A stretch of 8,159 nt of DNA, from contig CALDPK010000131.1 in assembly GCA_937911855.1 (NCBI GenBank), forward strand, positions 1 through 8,159, read 5' to 3'. Source of the DNA: an uncultured Trueperaceae bacterium (GTDB lineage: Bacteria; Deinococcota; Deinococci; Deinococcales; Trueperaceae). Positions 1-6,798 of the stretch are shown here, piece by piece; positions within the stretch are counted from its first letter, which is position 1; each line of letters begins with the position of its first letter. The notes below the pieces were generated by a model. The model was not told the DNA's origin. It worked only from the letters and a program-made list of their open reading frames with translations, and ran no database searches. A program made the position numbers and the translations under genes.

Positions 1-686
1 TTCTGCGCCTCATCCAGGATGATGAACGCGTCGTTGAGCGTGCGGCCGCGCATAAAGGCGAGCGGCGCCACTTCGATGGTGCCCTGCTCGAGCAGGTGAT
101 CGATGCGTTCACCGGGGAGCATGTCGTAAAGGGCGTCGTAGAGCGGCCTCAGGTAAGGGTCGATCTTCGCCTGCAGGTCGCCGGGCAGGAAGCCCAGCCG
201 TTCGCCGGCCTCGACGGCCGGGCGGGTCAGGATTATCCGTTTGACACGGCGGTCAAGCAGCGCCTGCACGGACATCGCCACGGCAAGGTAAGTCTTGCCG
301 GTGCCGGCCGGACCGATGCCGAAGGTTATGGGATTGCGGCTGATCGCCTCGACGTACCGGTTCTGACCGGCGGTCTTGGGCCGCGCGCGCTGCGGCAGCT
401 GAACCCCGGATACGGGAGCCGGCTGGGTCACGTCCTCGAAGTCGCCGTGTTCAAGCTCGACAGCGCTGATCTCGCGGCCCTTGCGGATGTCGCTTAACAG
501 CGACCTGATCGTGGATTCTGCCAGCTTCACTTCTGCTTCCGTGCCTGACAGGCGCAGCTCGTCGCCACGGGCGACCAGCCTTGCTGCCAGTTTGGTGCGG
601 AGCAGTCTGAGGTTCTCGTCGTTCTGTCCGAACAGTGCCAGGGCTTCCTGGGGACTGTTGAGTTTCAAGGTGACCGAAGTCGCTAT
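1..686 (-). CDS. phoH: PhoH family P-loop ATPase, N-terminal 228 codons (runs off left edge)
   Basis: PhoH/YbeZ-type cytoplasmic ATPase; the family is linked to RNA metabolism and, in many bacteria, sits beside the endoribonuclease gene ybeY. Counting from the proposed start, the visible part shows an N-terminal KH-like/PhoH-specific region (1-110), Walker A GPAGTGKT (125-132), the hallmark TRPAVEAGERLGFLPGD block (154-170), KIDPYLRPLYDAL (174-186), MRGRTLND (212-219) and Walker B IILDEAQ (222-228). The C-terminal third lies beyond the window. The start is unusual: an in-frame TAA lies eight codons upstream, and between it and the conserved sequence there is no ATG, GTG or TTG before codon 7. 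An AGGAGG at 692-697 points to ATA at 684-686. The alternative TTG at 666-668 lies 23 nt from that site and would remove the first conserved strand. The gene overlaps the upstream stop codon (ATAG). Family assignment is very sure; the start is not. Confidence 0.95.
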   Translation of the reverse strand, partial: MATSVTLKLNSPQEALALFGQNDENLRLLRTKLAARLVARGDELRLSGTEAEVKLAESTIRSLLSDIRKGREISAVELEHGDFEDVTQPAPVSGVQLPQRARPKTAGQNRYVEAISRNPITFGIGPAGTGKTYLAVAMSVQALLDRRVKRIILTRPAVEAGERLGFLPGDLQAKIDPYLRPLYDALYDMLPGERIDHLLEQGTIEVAPLAFMRGRTLNDAFIILDEAQ

Positions 687-1387
687 GTCCGCCTCCTGTT
701 GCCACGTTTATGGGGTGGCTCACTGAGAATCTGGTGCCAGATGATGCCGTTCACGACGCTTTTCGCATCGAACAGACCACGGTCATCCAGTCTTCTGCGC
801 CGGCCAGTATAGGTCGGGCGCCGCTCCTTGCGGGTAACCTGCGGCGCACTTTCGTTATCCGAGGCCTTCAGCCGGCGGGCCCGGTCGATGGACGCCTGGG
901 TGCTGGCAGCGCTGGCCGTACGGGACGGTGGCGGTGTGCGCCGTGCAGGCGGCCTCGTCCTGGCCTGCGGTGTGGGCCGAGCTGGCCTTGCAGCAGTCGG
1001 CTGGCGGCCTTTGGCCTGGCTCATCGGAGTTCCTGAAACTGTCCTTGGCGTCAGTGTCCCGCTGGCAGGCTGTCGGGCAGGAGCTGCCGCGGGTGCCTGC
1101 CGCTGAGTCTGCTGCGGTGGCAGCTGGGCGGATTCTTCGGCAAGTGCAGCTTCTATGCGCCTGCGCGCTTCCTCAAGCCGGCCTTCCCAGCCGCCCTGCT
1201 GTTCCTGCGTGGCGGCCGGTGGGGCCGAGCGGGTGCGGGGCTGGCCGGTTGCCGGTGGGGCGCCCGGGCGCTGACCGGGCTGACGCGGCTGCTGTTTCGG
1301 ATCCTGTTGCTTGCCCCTGTTGCCGAACAGGGGCGCGATCACGAACAGCAGGGTCAGGCCCAGCCAGAGCAGCGTATCGAAGCTCAT
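683..1387 (-). CDS. Unrecognised membrane-anchored, Pro/Ala/Arg-rich protein between floA and phoH
   Basis: A 234-residue protein I cannot assign to a named family. Residues 2-22 (FDTLLWLGLTLLFVIAPLFG) form one hydrophobic segment suited to an N-terminal membrane anchor. Residues about 23-190 are low-complexity, rich in P, A, Q, R and T, and probably disordered, apart from a charged helix-like stretch at 65-85 (WEGRLEEARRRIEAALAEE). The C-terminus is better ordered: a basic patch RKERRPTYTGRRRRL, then GLFDAKSVVNGIIWHQILSEPPHKR, which looks like a short folded or peptide-binding motif and is the part most likely to be conserved. The start overlaps the floA stop by 4 bp (ATGA) and the stop overlaps the proposed phoH start, so it is very likely translated as part of the operon. 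By position it matches the small gene after yqfA in Bacillus, but I see no proof of homology. A membrane-tethered partner of FloA/NfeD is only an inference. Confidence 0.8.
   Translation of the reverse strand: MSFDTLLWLGLTLLFVIAPLFGNRGKQQDPKQQPRQPGQRPGAPPATGQPRTRSAPPAATQEQQGGWEGRLEEARRRIEAALAEESAQLPPQQTQRQAPAAAPARQPASGTLTPRTVSGTPMSQAKGRQPTAARPARPTPQARTRPPARRTPPPSRTASAASTQASIDRARRLKASDNESAPQVTRKERRPTYTGRRRRLDDRGLFDAKSVVNGIIWHQILSEPPHKRGNRRRT
684..697 (-). promoter_or_regulatory. Strong Shine-Dalgarno pointing to an ATA start codon of phoH
   Basis: On the minus strand AGGAGG (692-697) is followed by a 5-nt spacer and ATA (684-686). The ATA shares two bases with the TAG stop (683-685) of the preceding gene, mimicking the usual ATGA coupling overlap. 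No standard start codon lies in frame at this spacing. AUA starts are rare; initiation factor IF3 normally discriminates against them, so this start could lower PhoH output or make it depend on re-initiation. A sequencing error (ATG read as ATA) is the simple alternative. Confidence 0.6.
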
Positions 1388-2331
1388 CCGTCTTCTGACT
1401 CACCCGCCATGCGCCCGATGTTGCCGCGCATGCGCGTGTCTTCCTGGATGTTCTGGATCTGGTAGTAGTCCATTATTCCCAGGTTGCCGGCGCGGAAAGC
1501 CGCGGCTATCGCCTCGGGAACCTGGGCTTCGGCTTCAACGACCTTGGCGCGCATCTGCTCGACGCGAGCGCTGTTCTCCTGTTCGACGGCGACGGCCATC
1601 GCGCGGCGCTCTTCGGCCTTGGCCTGCGCTACGCGCTTGTCGGCTTCCGCCTGGTCAGTCTGCAGTTCCGCACCGATGTCGATCGAGAGGATCTCGAACG
1701 CGGTGCCCGCGTCCAGGCCCTTGGCGAGCACGGCCTTGGAGATCTGGTCGGGTTCCTTGAGGACATCCTTGTGGGAAGTGTTCGAACCGATGGAGGAGAC
1801 GATGCCTTCGCCGACTCGCGCGATGATGGTTTCTTCACCTGCACCGCCGACCAGTCGTTCCAGGTTGGCGCGCACGGTGACGCGGGCGGTGGTGATCAGT
1901 TCGATGCCGTCCATGGCGACTGCAGAAACGCTCGGCGTTTCGATCACGCGCGGGTTGACTGACACCTTCACGGCGTCAAGGACGTCACGGCCGGCGAGGT
2001 CGATCGCGGCTGCGCGGTCGAACGGCAGGGTGATGCGGGCCTTGTCGGCTGCGATCAGTGCGTCGACGACCCGGTCAACGTTGCCGCCAGCCAGGTAGTG
2101 CGCTTCGAGTTCGTTCTGGGTAACGGCGATGCCGGCCTTGTCCGCCTTGATGAGCGGCAGGATTATGCGGTTGGGTGGCACCCGCCGCAGGCGCATGGCC
2201 ACGAGGCTGGTGAGGCTGACACGTACGCCCGCTGCAACTGCGGAGATCCACAGCCCTACCGGCACGAAGCTGAACAGAACGATGAAGAATACTACTGCCG
2301 CGCCGGCAATTAGCAGGATTGACTGACTCAT
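1384..2331 (-). CDS. floA: Flotillin-like membrane scaffold protein FloA (UPF0365/YqfA)
   Basis: FloA is a membrane-associated SPFH-type protein that assembles into foci organising functional membrane microdomains; in Bacillus subtilis it supports membrane fluidity and membrane-linked processes. At 315 residues it matches the family length (about 330). Residues 5-45 form an N-terminal hydrophobic hairpin, followed by RRVPPNRIILPLIKADKAGI, the SPFH core (about 60-220, with VNPRVIETPSVSAVAMDGIELITTARVTVRANLERLVGG), an Ala/Glu-rich coiled coil (about 222-272, QAEADKRVAQAKAEERRAMA) and the family tail AAAFRAGNLGIMDYYQIQNIQEDTRMR. An AGGAG at 2337-2341 lies 5 nt before the ATG, which directly follows the nfeD TAA, so the two are translationally linked. 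The downstream gene begins in a 4-bp overlap. Pairing with nfeD is the standard SPFH/NfeD arrangement. Confidence 0.95.
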   Translation of the reverse strand: MSQSILLIAGAAVVFFIVLFSFVPVGLWISAVAAGVRVSLTSLVAMRLRRVPPNRIILPLIKADKAGIAVTQNELEAHYLAGGNVDRVVDALIAADKARITLPFDRAAAIDLAGRDVLDAVKVSVNPRVIETPSVSAVAMDGIELITTARVTVRANLERLVGGAGEETIIARVGEGIVSSIGSNTSHKDVLKEPDQISKAVLAKGLDAGTAFEILSIDIGAELQTDQAEADKRVAQAKAEERRAMAVAVEQENSARVEQMRAKVVEAEAQVPEAIAAAFRAGNLGIMDYYQIQNIQEDTRMRGNIGRMAGESEDG

Positions 2332-3708
2332 TTAAACTCCTAAAGTTGCTTCCGGGTCATCTGACCCATCACTGCCCGAGTCGGGCTCTGCTTCCAAGGC
2401 TCGCACAACAACGCGGTTACCTTCAACCAGGCTTACTTCTATTGGTGTTCCTACCCTGACGAAATCACCCTGGGTGACGACATCCACCCGGTGACCGTTT
2501 ATGCGCGCGACCCCTGAAGGCCGCAGGTCGGTATGGGCCACGCCGCGCAGGCCGATCAGTTCGACGTGCGGAATCTGCGCCTGGAGTGTTGCGGCTGCGC
2601 CGCCCGGTGCCAGCCTGGTCTCGAGCCGCAGCCCGGAAACCAGCCTGGAGCGCGGGAACAGCCAGAACAGGCCCAGGATGAGTGCGCTGGCGAACAGCGT
2701 GCTCCAGCCGAGTACCGCCACGGACTGCTCCTGGAACACGCGGATCAGGGCGGTGACGATTGCCGCCACACCCAGGATGGCAGGCACAAAAGTGCCGGGC
2801 AGTATGAACACTTCAACCATGATGAGGATGACGCCCACGATCAGGAGCACCAGATCGATGGTGCCGGCGGGCGTCGCGAAGACGGCGGTCAGACCGAACA
2901 GGGCCAGGCCGATAACGCCGATGGCGCCAGGCAGGCCGAAACCGGGTGAGAACAGTTCGATGACGATGCCACCGATGCCGATCACGATGAGCAGCGCGGC
3001 GATGAACGGCTGGCTGAGCCAGCCACTGATGCGTTCCGTCAGCGTCGGCTCCAGGAACTCCAGGCGCGCTCCGCCGTAACCGAACTGCTCCAGGGCGTCC
3101 GCCATGGTCGTCGCGGTTATGTCGGCGATGTCGTTGTCAACGGCCTGGGTGGCGCTGAGTGTCAGCAGCTCACCGCTGACCGCCAGCCCCGGCACGTCGA
3201 TGTTCATGTCCACCATCGCCTCGGCCAGCAGCGAGTTGCGGCCGCGCGCCTCAGCCACGCTGCGGAACAGCCCGCGCATGGCAGACGTGGTCTTCGCATC
3301 GACAGGCGATGCGCCCACGGGCGTTACTGCTACGGGCATGGCCGCGCCGATGGCCGAACCGGGCAGCATCGCCAGCTGCTGCGCGCTCATGGCGATCAGC
3401 GCGCCTGCGCTGAAAGCGTTGCGTACTACAGCGAGGGTGGGTACCTCCGACCTGGAGAGGATGGAGTCAACTATGTCTTCCATCGCAGTCACCAGGCCGC
3501 CGGGGGTGTCAAGTTCGAACAGCAGGGCGAGCGGGCGCTCCTCGTTGGCCTGCTGTATGCGTGAGTCGATGAAGCGGGCCGTGGCGGCGTTTATCTCGCC
3601 GCGGACGGGGATGACCCAGACGGACTCCGTCTGGGCAAATGCAGCCGGCAAGGCTAATGCCAGGATGCCGACGAACGTCGCGAACAGGCGTCTGGCCGTT
3701 GCTTTCAT
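2332..3708 (-). CDS. Long-form NfeD membrane-bound serine protease (ClpP/SppA-class plus OB fold)
   Basis: Long NfeD (YqeZ/NfeD1b type), a membrane protein with an extracytoplasmic Ser-Lys protease domain; family members work with SPFH proteins such as FloA. Counting from the ATG at 3708, residues 1-25 are a signal peptide (MKATARRLFATFVGILALALPAAFA). The protease domain follows (about 27-205): ELDTPGGLV at 65-73, the serine nucleophile S100 in FSAGAL, and the probable catalytic lysine K139, about 40 residues on, as in the archaeal 1510-N protease (Ser97/Lys138). AEARGRN is also conserved. Five hydrophobic segments span about 230-352, then an OB-fold domain (about 383-440, GLRGVAHTDLRPSGVARING). 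An upstream in-frame GTG at 3724-3726 would add six residues; I prefer the ATG because it gives a compact signal peptide, though neither start has a strong ribosome site. The gene lies about 40 nt after the kbl-like gene and directly before floA. Confidence 0.93.
   Translation of the reverse strand: MKATARRLFATFVGILALALPAAFAQTESVWVIPVRGEINAATARFIDSRIQQANEERPLALLFELDTPGGLVTAMEDIVDSILSRSEVPTLAVVRNAFSAGALIAMSAQQLAMLPGSAIGAAMPVAVTPVGASPVDAKTTSAMRGLFRSVAEARGRNSLLAEAMVDMNIDVPGLAVSGELLTLSATQAVDNDIADITATTMADALEQFGYGGARLEFLEPTLTERISGWLSQPFIAALLIVIGIGGIVIELFSPGFGLPGAIGVIGLALFGLTAVFATPAGTIDLVLLIVGVILIMVEVFILPGTFVPAILGVAAIVTALIRVFQEQSVAVLGWSTLFASALILGLFWLFPRSRLVSGLRLETRLAPGGAAATLQAQIPHVELIGLRGVAHTDLRPSGVARINGHRVDVVTQGDFVRVGTPIEVSLVEGNRVVVRALEAEPDSGSDGSDDPEATLGV
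3615..3635. repeat. 21-bp near-perfect palindrome inside nfeD
   Basis: CCCAGACGGA and TCCGTCTGGG form 10-bp perfect arms around a single central base. It lies in the nfeD coding region just past the signal-peptide end (codons for AQTESVWVI). It could form a hairpin in the mRNA or act as an operator, but may equally be a coincidence of codon choice. Confidence 0.5.
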
Positions 3709-3749
3709 ATTCCCGGATGTTAGCACGGGCTCAGCTGCCTTCTCTGGCG

Positions 3750-4982
3750 CTAGGCGGACAGTTCACCCCGCAGGTGAGCCAGCACTTCGTCGACATCCGC
3801 AGCGCCATGTTCAGCCGACAGCTGGAAGCGGATCGACTCGTCACCCCTCGGTACGACCGGGAAGGTCAGACCGGTGACCAGCACACCCTGACCGTAAAGA
3901 CTCTGCACCAGGGCAGCAGTCCGGGGCGTATCCCTCACCATGAGCGGCACGACCGGATGCGCTCCGGGCAGCGTCTCCAGACCGGCCTGCTCAAGCCCGC
4001 CCCGGAACTGCTCCGCCCGTGCCTTTACGGCAGCCAGCAGACCGCGACCCTCGGCCGAATCGACTATCTGCACGGCCTTCACGGCCGCAGCAGCTTCGCC
4101 CGGGGTGATGGGGTTGGAGTAGATGTACATGGGCGAAGTCTCGCGCAGGAAGTCGGTCAGTCCCTTCGGACCGGTCACGTAACCACCGTTGACCCCGAAG
4201 CCCTTGCCGAGCGTGCCGATCAGGATGTCTGACGGACCGCTGCCAGTGAGCTCCTCGGTACCGCGGCCGCCTTCGCCCACGGCAGCCACGCCGTGCGAAT
4301 CGTCGACGATCAGGACCAGGCCTTCGCTGAACCTGTCCTCGAATTCCTTGAGCAGGCTGCGGATCTCGGCCAGCGGGGCGTGCACCCCACGCATGGAGAA
4401 GATCCCGTCGGTGACGACGAGGCAGCGGTTCGCGCCGCTGCTTACCGCGCCTTCCATCTGCTCACGCAGGTGGTCCAGGTCCAGGTGCCGGTATATGAAC
4501 TTGGCTTTCGGTCGCGCCAGGCGCATCGAATTGATGATGCAGTTGTGGTTCAGTTCGTCGCTCACCAGGGCCGTCTCAGGCGTAGTCAGCGGAACGATCA
4601 CGCTGATGGCGGTCGCGTAGGCGGAGCTGAAGATCATCGCGGCCTCACGGCCATGGAAACGGGCCAGAGCAGCCTCAAGCTCCACGTGCGGCTCAAGCGT
4701 GCCGCTGATGAAGCGCACCGCGCCCGGGCCCACCCCGAAGCGGCTCACGGCTTCCTCTTCCGCGCGGATCAGCTCCGGGTGCAGGCCCAGGCCGAGATAA
4801 GAGTTCGAGTTCATCCGCAGGAACGTGCGGTCCGGGACACCCTTGAGCTCGACGCGTGGTGCGCGGCCGTCCTGCCCCGGATGGATCTTCGTTACCACCT
4901 GTTCGGCACCTTTGGCAGTGCCGTTCTTCTCGAGTTCGTTCACTTCCCGGGCGAGTGCGCCCAGCAGGTTGTCCATGCTCAT
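3750..4982 (-). CDS. kbl: 2-amino-3-ketobutyrate CoA ligase-like PLP enzyme (glycine C-acetyltransferase)
   Basis: Alpha-oxoamine synthase of PLP fold type I. In threonine breakdown this enzyme cleaves 2-amino-3-ketobutyrate with CoA into glycine and acetyl-CoA in the cytoplasm. At 410 residues it is slightly longer than E. coli Kbl (398). Visible motifs: NSNSYLGLGLHPEL (58-71), GAVRFISGTLEPHVELE (87-103), H146 in SDELNHNCII (cofactor-stacking His), TDGIFSMRG (191-199), D227/D228 and H230 in VDDSHGV, the PLP lysine K260 in TLGKGFGVNGGY, and the C-terminal FPVVPRGDESIRFQLSAEH. The glycine-rich stretch after the lysine differs from the usual GKALGGASGGY of Kbl, so another oxoamine synthase is possible. 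The choice of Kbl rests mainly on the 4-bp ATGA overlap with the threonine dehydrogenase gene upstream. An alternative ATG lies two codons downstream at 4974-4976. Confidence 0.85.
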   Translation of the reverse strand: MSMDNLLGALAREVNELEKNGTAKGAEQVVTKIHPGQDGRAPRVELKGVPDRTFLRMNSNSYLGLGLHPELIRAEEEAVSRFGVGPGAVRFISGTLEPHVELEAALARFHGREAAMIFSSAYATAISVIVPLTTPETALVSDELNHNCIINSMRLARPKAKFIYRHLDLDHLREQMEGAVSSGANRCLVVTDGIFSMRGVHAPLAEIRSLLKEFEDRFSEGLVLIVDDSHGVAAVGEGGRGTEELTGSGPSDILIGTLGKGFGVNGGYVTGPKGLTDFLRETSPMYIYSNPITPGEAAAAVKAVQIVDSAEGRGLLAAVKARAEQFRGGLEQAGLETLPGAHPVVPLMVRDTPRTAALVQSLYGQGVLVTGLTFPVVPRGDESIRFQLSAEHGAADVDEVLAHLRGELSA

Positions 4983-6007
4983 GTCGCGTTCCCTCCAGTC
5001 AGGGGTGCAGGCACTGCAGCCGGCGCTGTAAGTTGTGGTCCAAGGTGCTTCAGCATGTCCGCCACGGTGGCTTCAAGTCCGTATTCGTGATTCCAGCCCC
5101 ACTGTGACCTCGCTTCGGTGTCATCCAGGCTGTCCGGCCATGATTCGGCGATGGCCTGGCGGACGGGGTCAACGTCGTAGCGCATGCGGAAACCGGGCAG
5201 GTGTTTGCCGATCTCGTCCGCCAGGCGCTGGGGCGTGCAGGTGAACGCCGTGATGTTGAAGGCGTTGCGGTGCCTGAGTCGAGCCGGGTCGGCCTCCATC
5301 AGTTCGATGGCAGCCTTGATCGCATCGGGCATGTACATCATGTCAAGGCAGGTATCAGGCTTCAGGAAACTGCTGTAAGTGCCGTAACGAAGCGCGTCGC
5401 GGAATATCTCGACCGCGTAGTCCGTCGTACCGCCGCCAGGTTCCGCCACGTGCGAGATGAGGCCCGGGTAACGCACGCCGCGGGTGTCGACGCCGAAGCG
5501 CTTGCAGTAGTAATCGCACAGCAGCTCGCCCGTCACCTTGGTCACGCCATAGATGGTCTCGGGACGTTGCAGCGTCTCCTGGCCGGTAGCCACCCTGGGC
5601 GTGGACGGTCCGAACGCAGCGATCGAGCTGGGCACGAACACGGCCGCTCCCAGTTCACGGGCGACCTCGAGGACGTTGAACGTGCCCTGCGCGTTGACCT
5701 GCCAGGCGAGCTGCGGCCGGTTCTCAGCCACCGCCGACAGGAGTGCGGCGAGGTGGAAGATTGTTCCCGCCCCGACCTCCGTCGCTACTGCGCCCAGCTG
5801 CTGGCCTTCCACGCAGTCGACCATGCGGAACTCCACCTCATGCTCACCGAACGCTGCGCTGTTCTGCCCGCCCGCCGGATGGCGGATGTCCGTGGCCACG
5901 ATCCGCTCAGCACCGTAACGGCGGGCGAGGGCCGGCACGAGTTCCGAGCCCAGCTGACCGAGCGCTCCCGTCACGAGGATCTTCTTGCTGTCGTCGCTTG
6001 TATGCAT
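4979..6007 (-). CDS. tdh: L-threonine 3-dehydrogenase, short-chain (SDR/epimerase-like) type
   Basis: Oxidises L-threonine with NAD+ to 2-amino-3-ketobutyrate, the substrate of the next enzyme. It belongs to the extended SDR/GalE-like class of threonine dehydrogenases, not the zinc-dependent MDR class of E. coli Tdh. In its 342 residues: Rossmann motif GALGQLG (14-20), acidic D40 closing strand 2 (NAD preference), FHLAALLSA (84-92), catalytic S128 in PSSIAAFGPSTP, and Y153/K157 in TIYGVTKVTGELL. The substrate-domain signature RYPGLIS, PGGGTTDYAVEIF and MMYMPDAIKAAIELM is characteristic of this class. It is the first gene of the minus-strand run; its start lies 55 bp from the divergent rlmH start, so the promoter for the whole run probably lies there, though I cannot point to clear -35/-10 boxes. 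Upstream GAGG lies only 2 nt from the ATG, a weak ribosome site. Confidence 0.93.
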   Translation of the reverse strand: MHTSDDSKKILVTGALGQLGSELVPALARRYGAERIVATDIRHPAGGQNSAAFGEHEVEFRMVDCVEGQQLGAVATEVGAGTIFHLAALLSAVAENRPQLAWQVNAQGTFNVLEVARELGAAVFVPSSIAAFGPSTPRVATGQETLQRPETIYGVTKVTGELLCDYYCKRFGVDTRGVRYPGLISHVAEPGGGTTDYAVEIFRDALRYGTYSSFLKPDTCLDMMYMPDAIKAAIELMEADPARLRHRNAFNITAFTCTPQRLADEIGKHLPGFRMRYDVDPVRQAIAESWPDSLDDTEARSQWGWNHEYGLEATVADMLKHLGPQLTAPAAVPAPLTGGNAT

Positions 6008-6062
6008 CGCCTCAGGCTACCACTGCCAGCGGGTTTTCCGCCGCGCCTGTGTATCGTGGGGA

Positions 6063-6533
6063 ATGCGAATTCACCTGCTCGCGATCGGAACGAAAATGCC
6101 TTCCTGGGTCGATACCGGCTTCCACGAGTACGCCACGCGCATGCCGCACGAATGCCGGCTGGAACTGCGCGAACTGGCGCCGGCCAGGCGCGGGCGTAAC
6201 GACAGCCCCGCACGCATGATGAAAGAGGAAGCCGAACGGATCCAGGCAGCCATGCCCCCAGGCGTCCGTACCGTCGCCCTGGAAGTGAAGGGGCGCGAAT
6301 GGAGCACCGAAGATTTCTCGGGACAGCTGGACCGCTGGCTGGGCGACGGCCGGGACGTGGCGATGCTGATCGGCGGGCCCGACGGCCTGGACCCGGAACT
6401 GTCAGCCAGTTGCGACCAGCACTGGTCCCTCTCAAGGCTCACGATGCCGCACCCACTTGTCAGGGTGGTGGTGGCGGAGCAGATATACCGGGCCTGGAGC
6501 CTGCTGCGAGGCCACCCGTATCACCGGGGCTGA
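6063..6533 (+). CDS. rlmH: 23S rRNA (pseudouridine-1915-N3) methyltransferase RlmH
   Basis: RlmH (YbeA) is a SPOUT-class, SAM-dependent methyltransferase that methylates pseudouridine 1915 in helix 69 of 23S rRNA on assembled ribosomes. The 156 residues match the usual length (155 in E. coli) end to end: MRIHLLAIGTKMPSWVDTGF at the N-terminus, the SAM-binding trefoil-knot motifs LIGGPDGL (102-109) and WSLSRLTMPHPLVRVVVAEQIYRAW (121-145), and the conserved end HPYHRG. I chose the ATG at 6063 because conservation begins exactly there; a longer in-frame reading from 5985 would overlap the divergent tdh gene. The upstream GTGGGGA lies too close for an ideal Shine-Dalgarno. In many gammaproteobacteria rlmH follows rsfS and precedes mrdA; here it stands alone between tdh and tRNA-Trp. 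Its stop codon overlaps the U tract of the opposing tRNA terminator. Confidence 0.96.
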   Translation: MRIHLLAIGTKMPSWVDTGFHEYATRMPHECRLELRELAPARRGRNDSPARMMKEEAERIQAAMPPGVRTVALEVKGREWSTEDFSGQLDRWLGDGRDVAMLIGGPDGLDPELSASCDQHWSLSRLTMPHPLVRVVVAEQIYRAWSLLRGHPYHRG

Positions 6534-6578
6534 AAAGCAGTTCGCCCAACCGGCCTTGAGGGACGGTTGGGCGAACTG
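6533..6578 (-). terminator. Intrinsic terminator of tRNA-Trp (15-bp stem)
   Basis: CAGTTCGCCCAACCG (6538-6552) and its perfect reverse complement (6564-6578) form a 15-bp stem with an 11-nt loop. On the minus strand the stem is followed by C and then UUUU (6533-6536), 13 nt after the tRNA CCA end, fitting a Rho-independent terminator with a short U tract. On the plus strand no U run follows, though the hairpin may still protect the rlmH mRNA 3' end. Confidence 0.8.
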
Positions 6579-6591
6579 GTGCTGCTCATTC

Positions 6592-6667
<76 letters not shown>

Positions 6668-6685
6668 AGGCAGCAGCAAGGAAAC

Positions 6686-6714
6686 ACTATAGCAAGAAGC
6701 CGGCTGCACGCCAA
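6686..6714 (-). promoter_or_regulatory. Sigma-70-type promoter of tRNA-Trp
   Basis: On the minus strand TTGGCG (6709-6714; 4 of 6 to consensus) is separated by exactly 17 bp from TATAGT (6686-6691; 5 of 6). A TGC just before the -10 gives an extended -10 element. The -10 ends 18 bp before the mature tRNA 5' end, leaving a short leader for RNase P to remove. The region just downstream is moderately GC-rich (CCTTGCTGCTGCC), possibly a discriminator for stringent control. Confidence 0.7.
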
Positions 6715-6728
6715 GTACCAGCGGGAAC

Positions 6729-6757
6729 CCGACCGGCACAGCCGGATGTTGTATCCT
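6729..6757 (+). promoter_or_regulatory. Weak candidate promoter for the A-type Fe-S carrier gene
   Basis: CCGACC (6729-6734), 17 bp, then TATCCT (6752-6757) in the divergent region shared with tRNA-Trp, about 42 bp before the start codon. Only 3 of 6 and 4 of 6 bases match consensus, so this is tentative. I see no clear binding site for an iron-sulfur regulator. Confidence 0.3.
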
Positions 6758-6798
6758 GAGCGCAGAACCAAACCGCTTCTTACTTGGAGGTCGAAGCC

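Noticed and set aside
451..723. A 90-residue minus-strand frame starting MSHPINVATGG
   Set aside because: It overlaps phoH in another frame, shows no domain, and the ribosome site at 692-697 serves the phoH frame, whose translation matches the family throughout.
710..1398. Plus-strand frames opposite the unknown Pro/Ala/Arg-rich gene
   Set aside because: The minus-strand gene has stop-start overlaps with both neighbours and a clear N-terminal membrane segment; the plus-strand frames are low-complexity with no operon context.
5971..6442. Minus-strand frames opposite rlmH, one rich in Arg and Pro
   Set aside because: They are antisense to a full-length, well-conserved rlmH and have the composition expected of shadow frames in GC-rich DNA.
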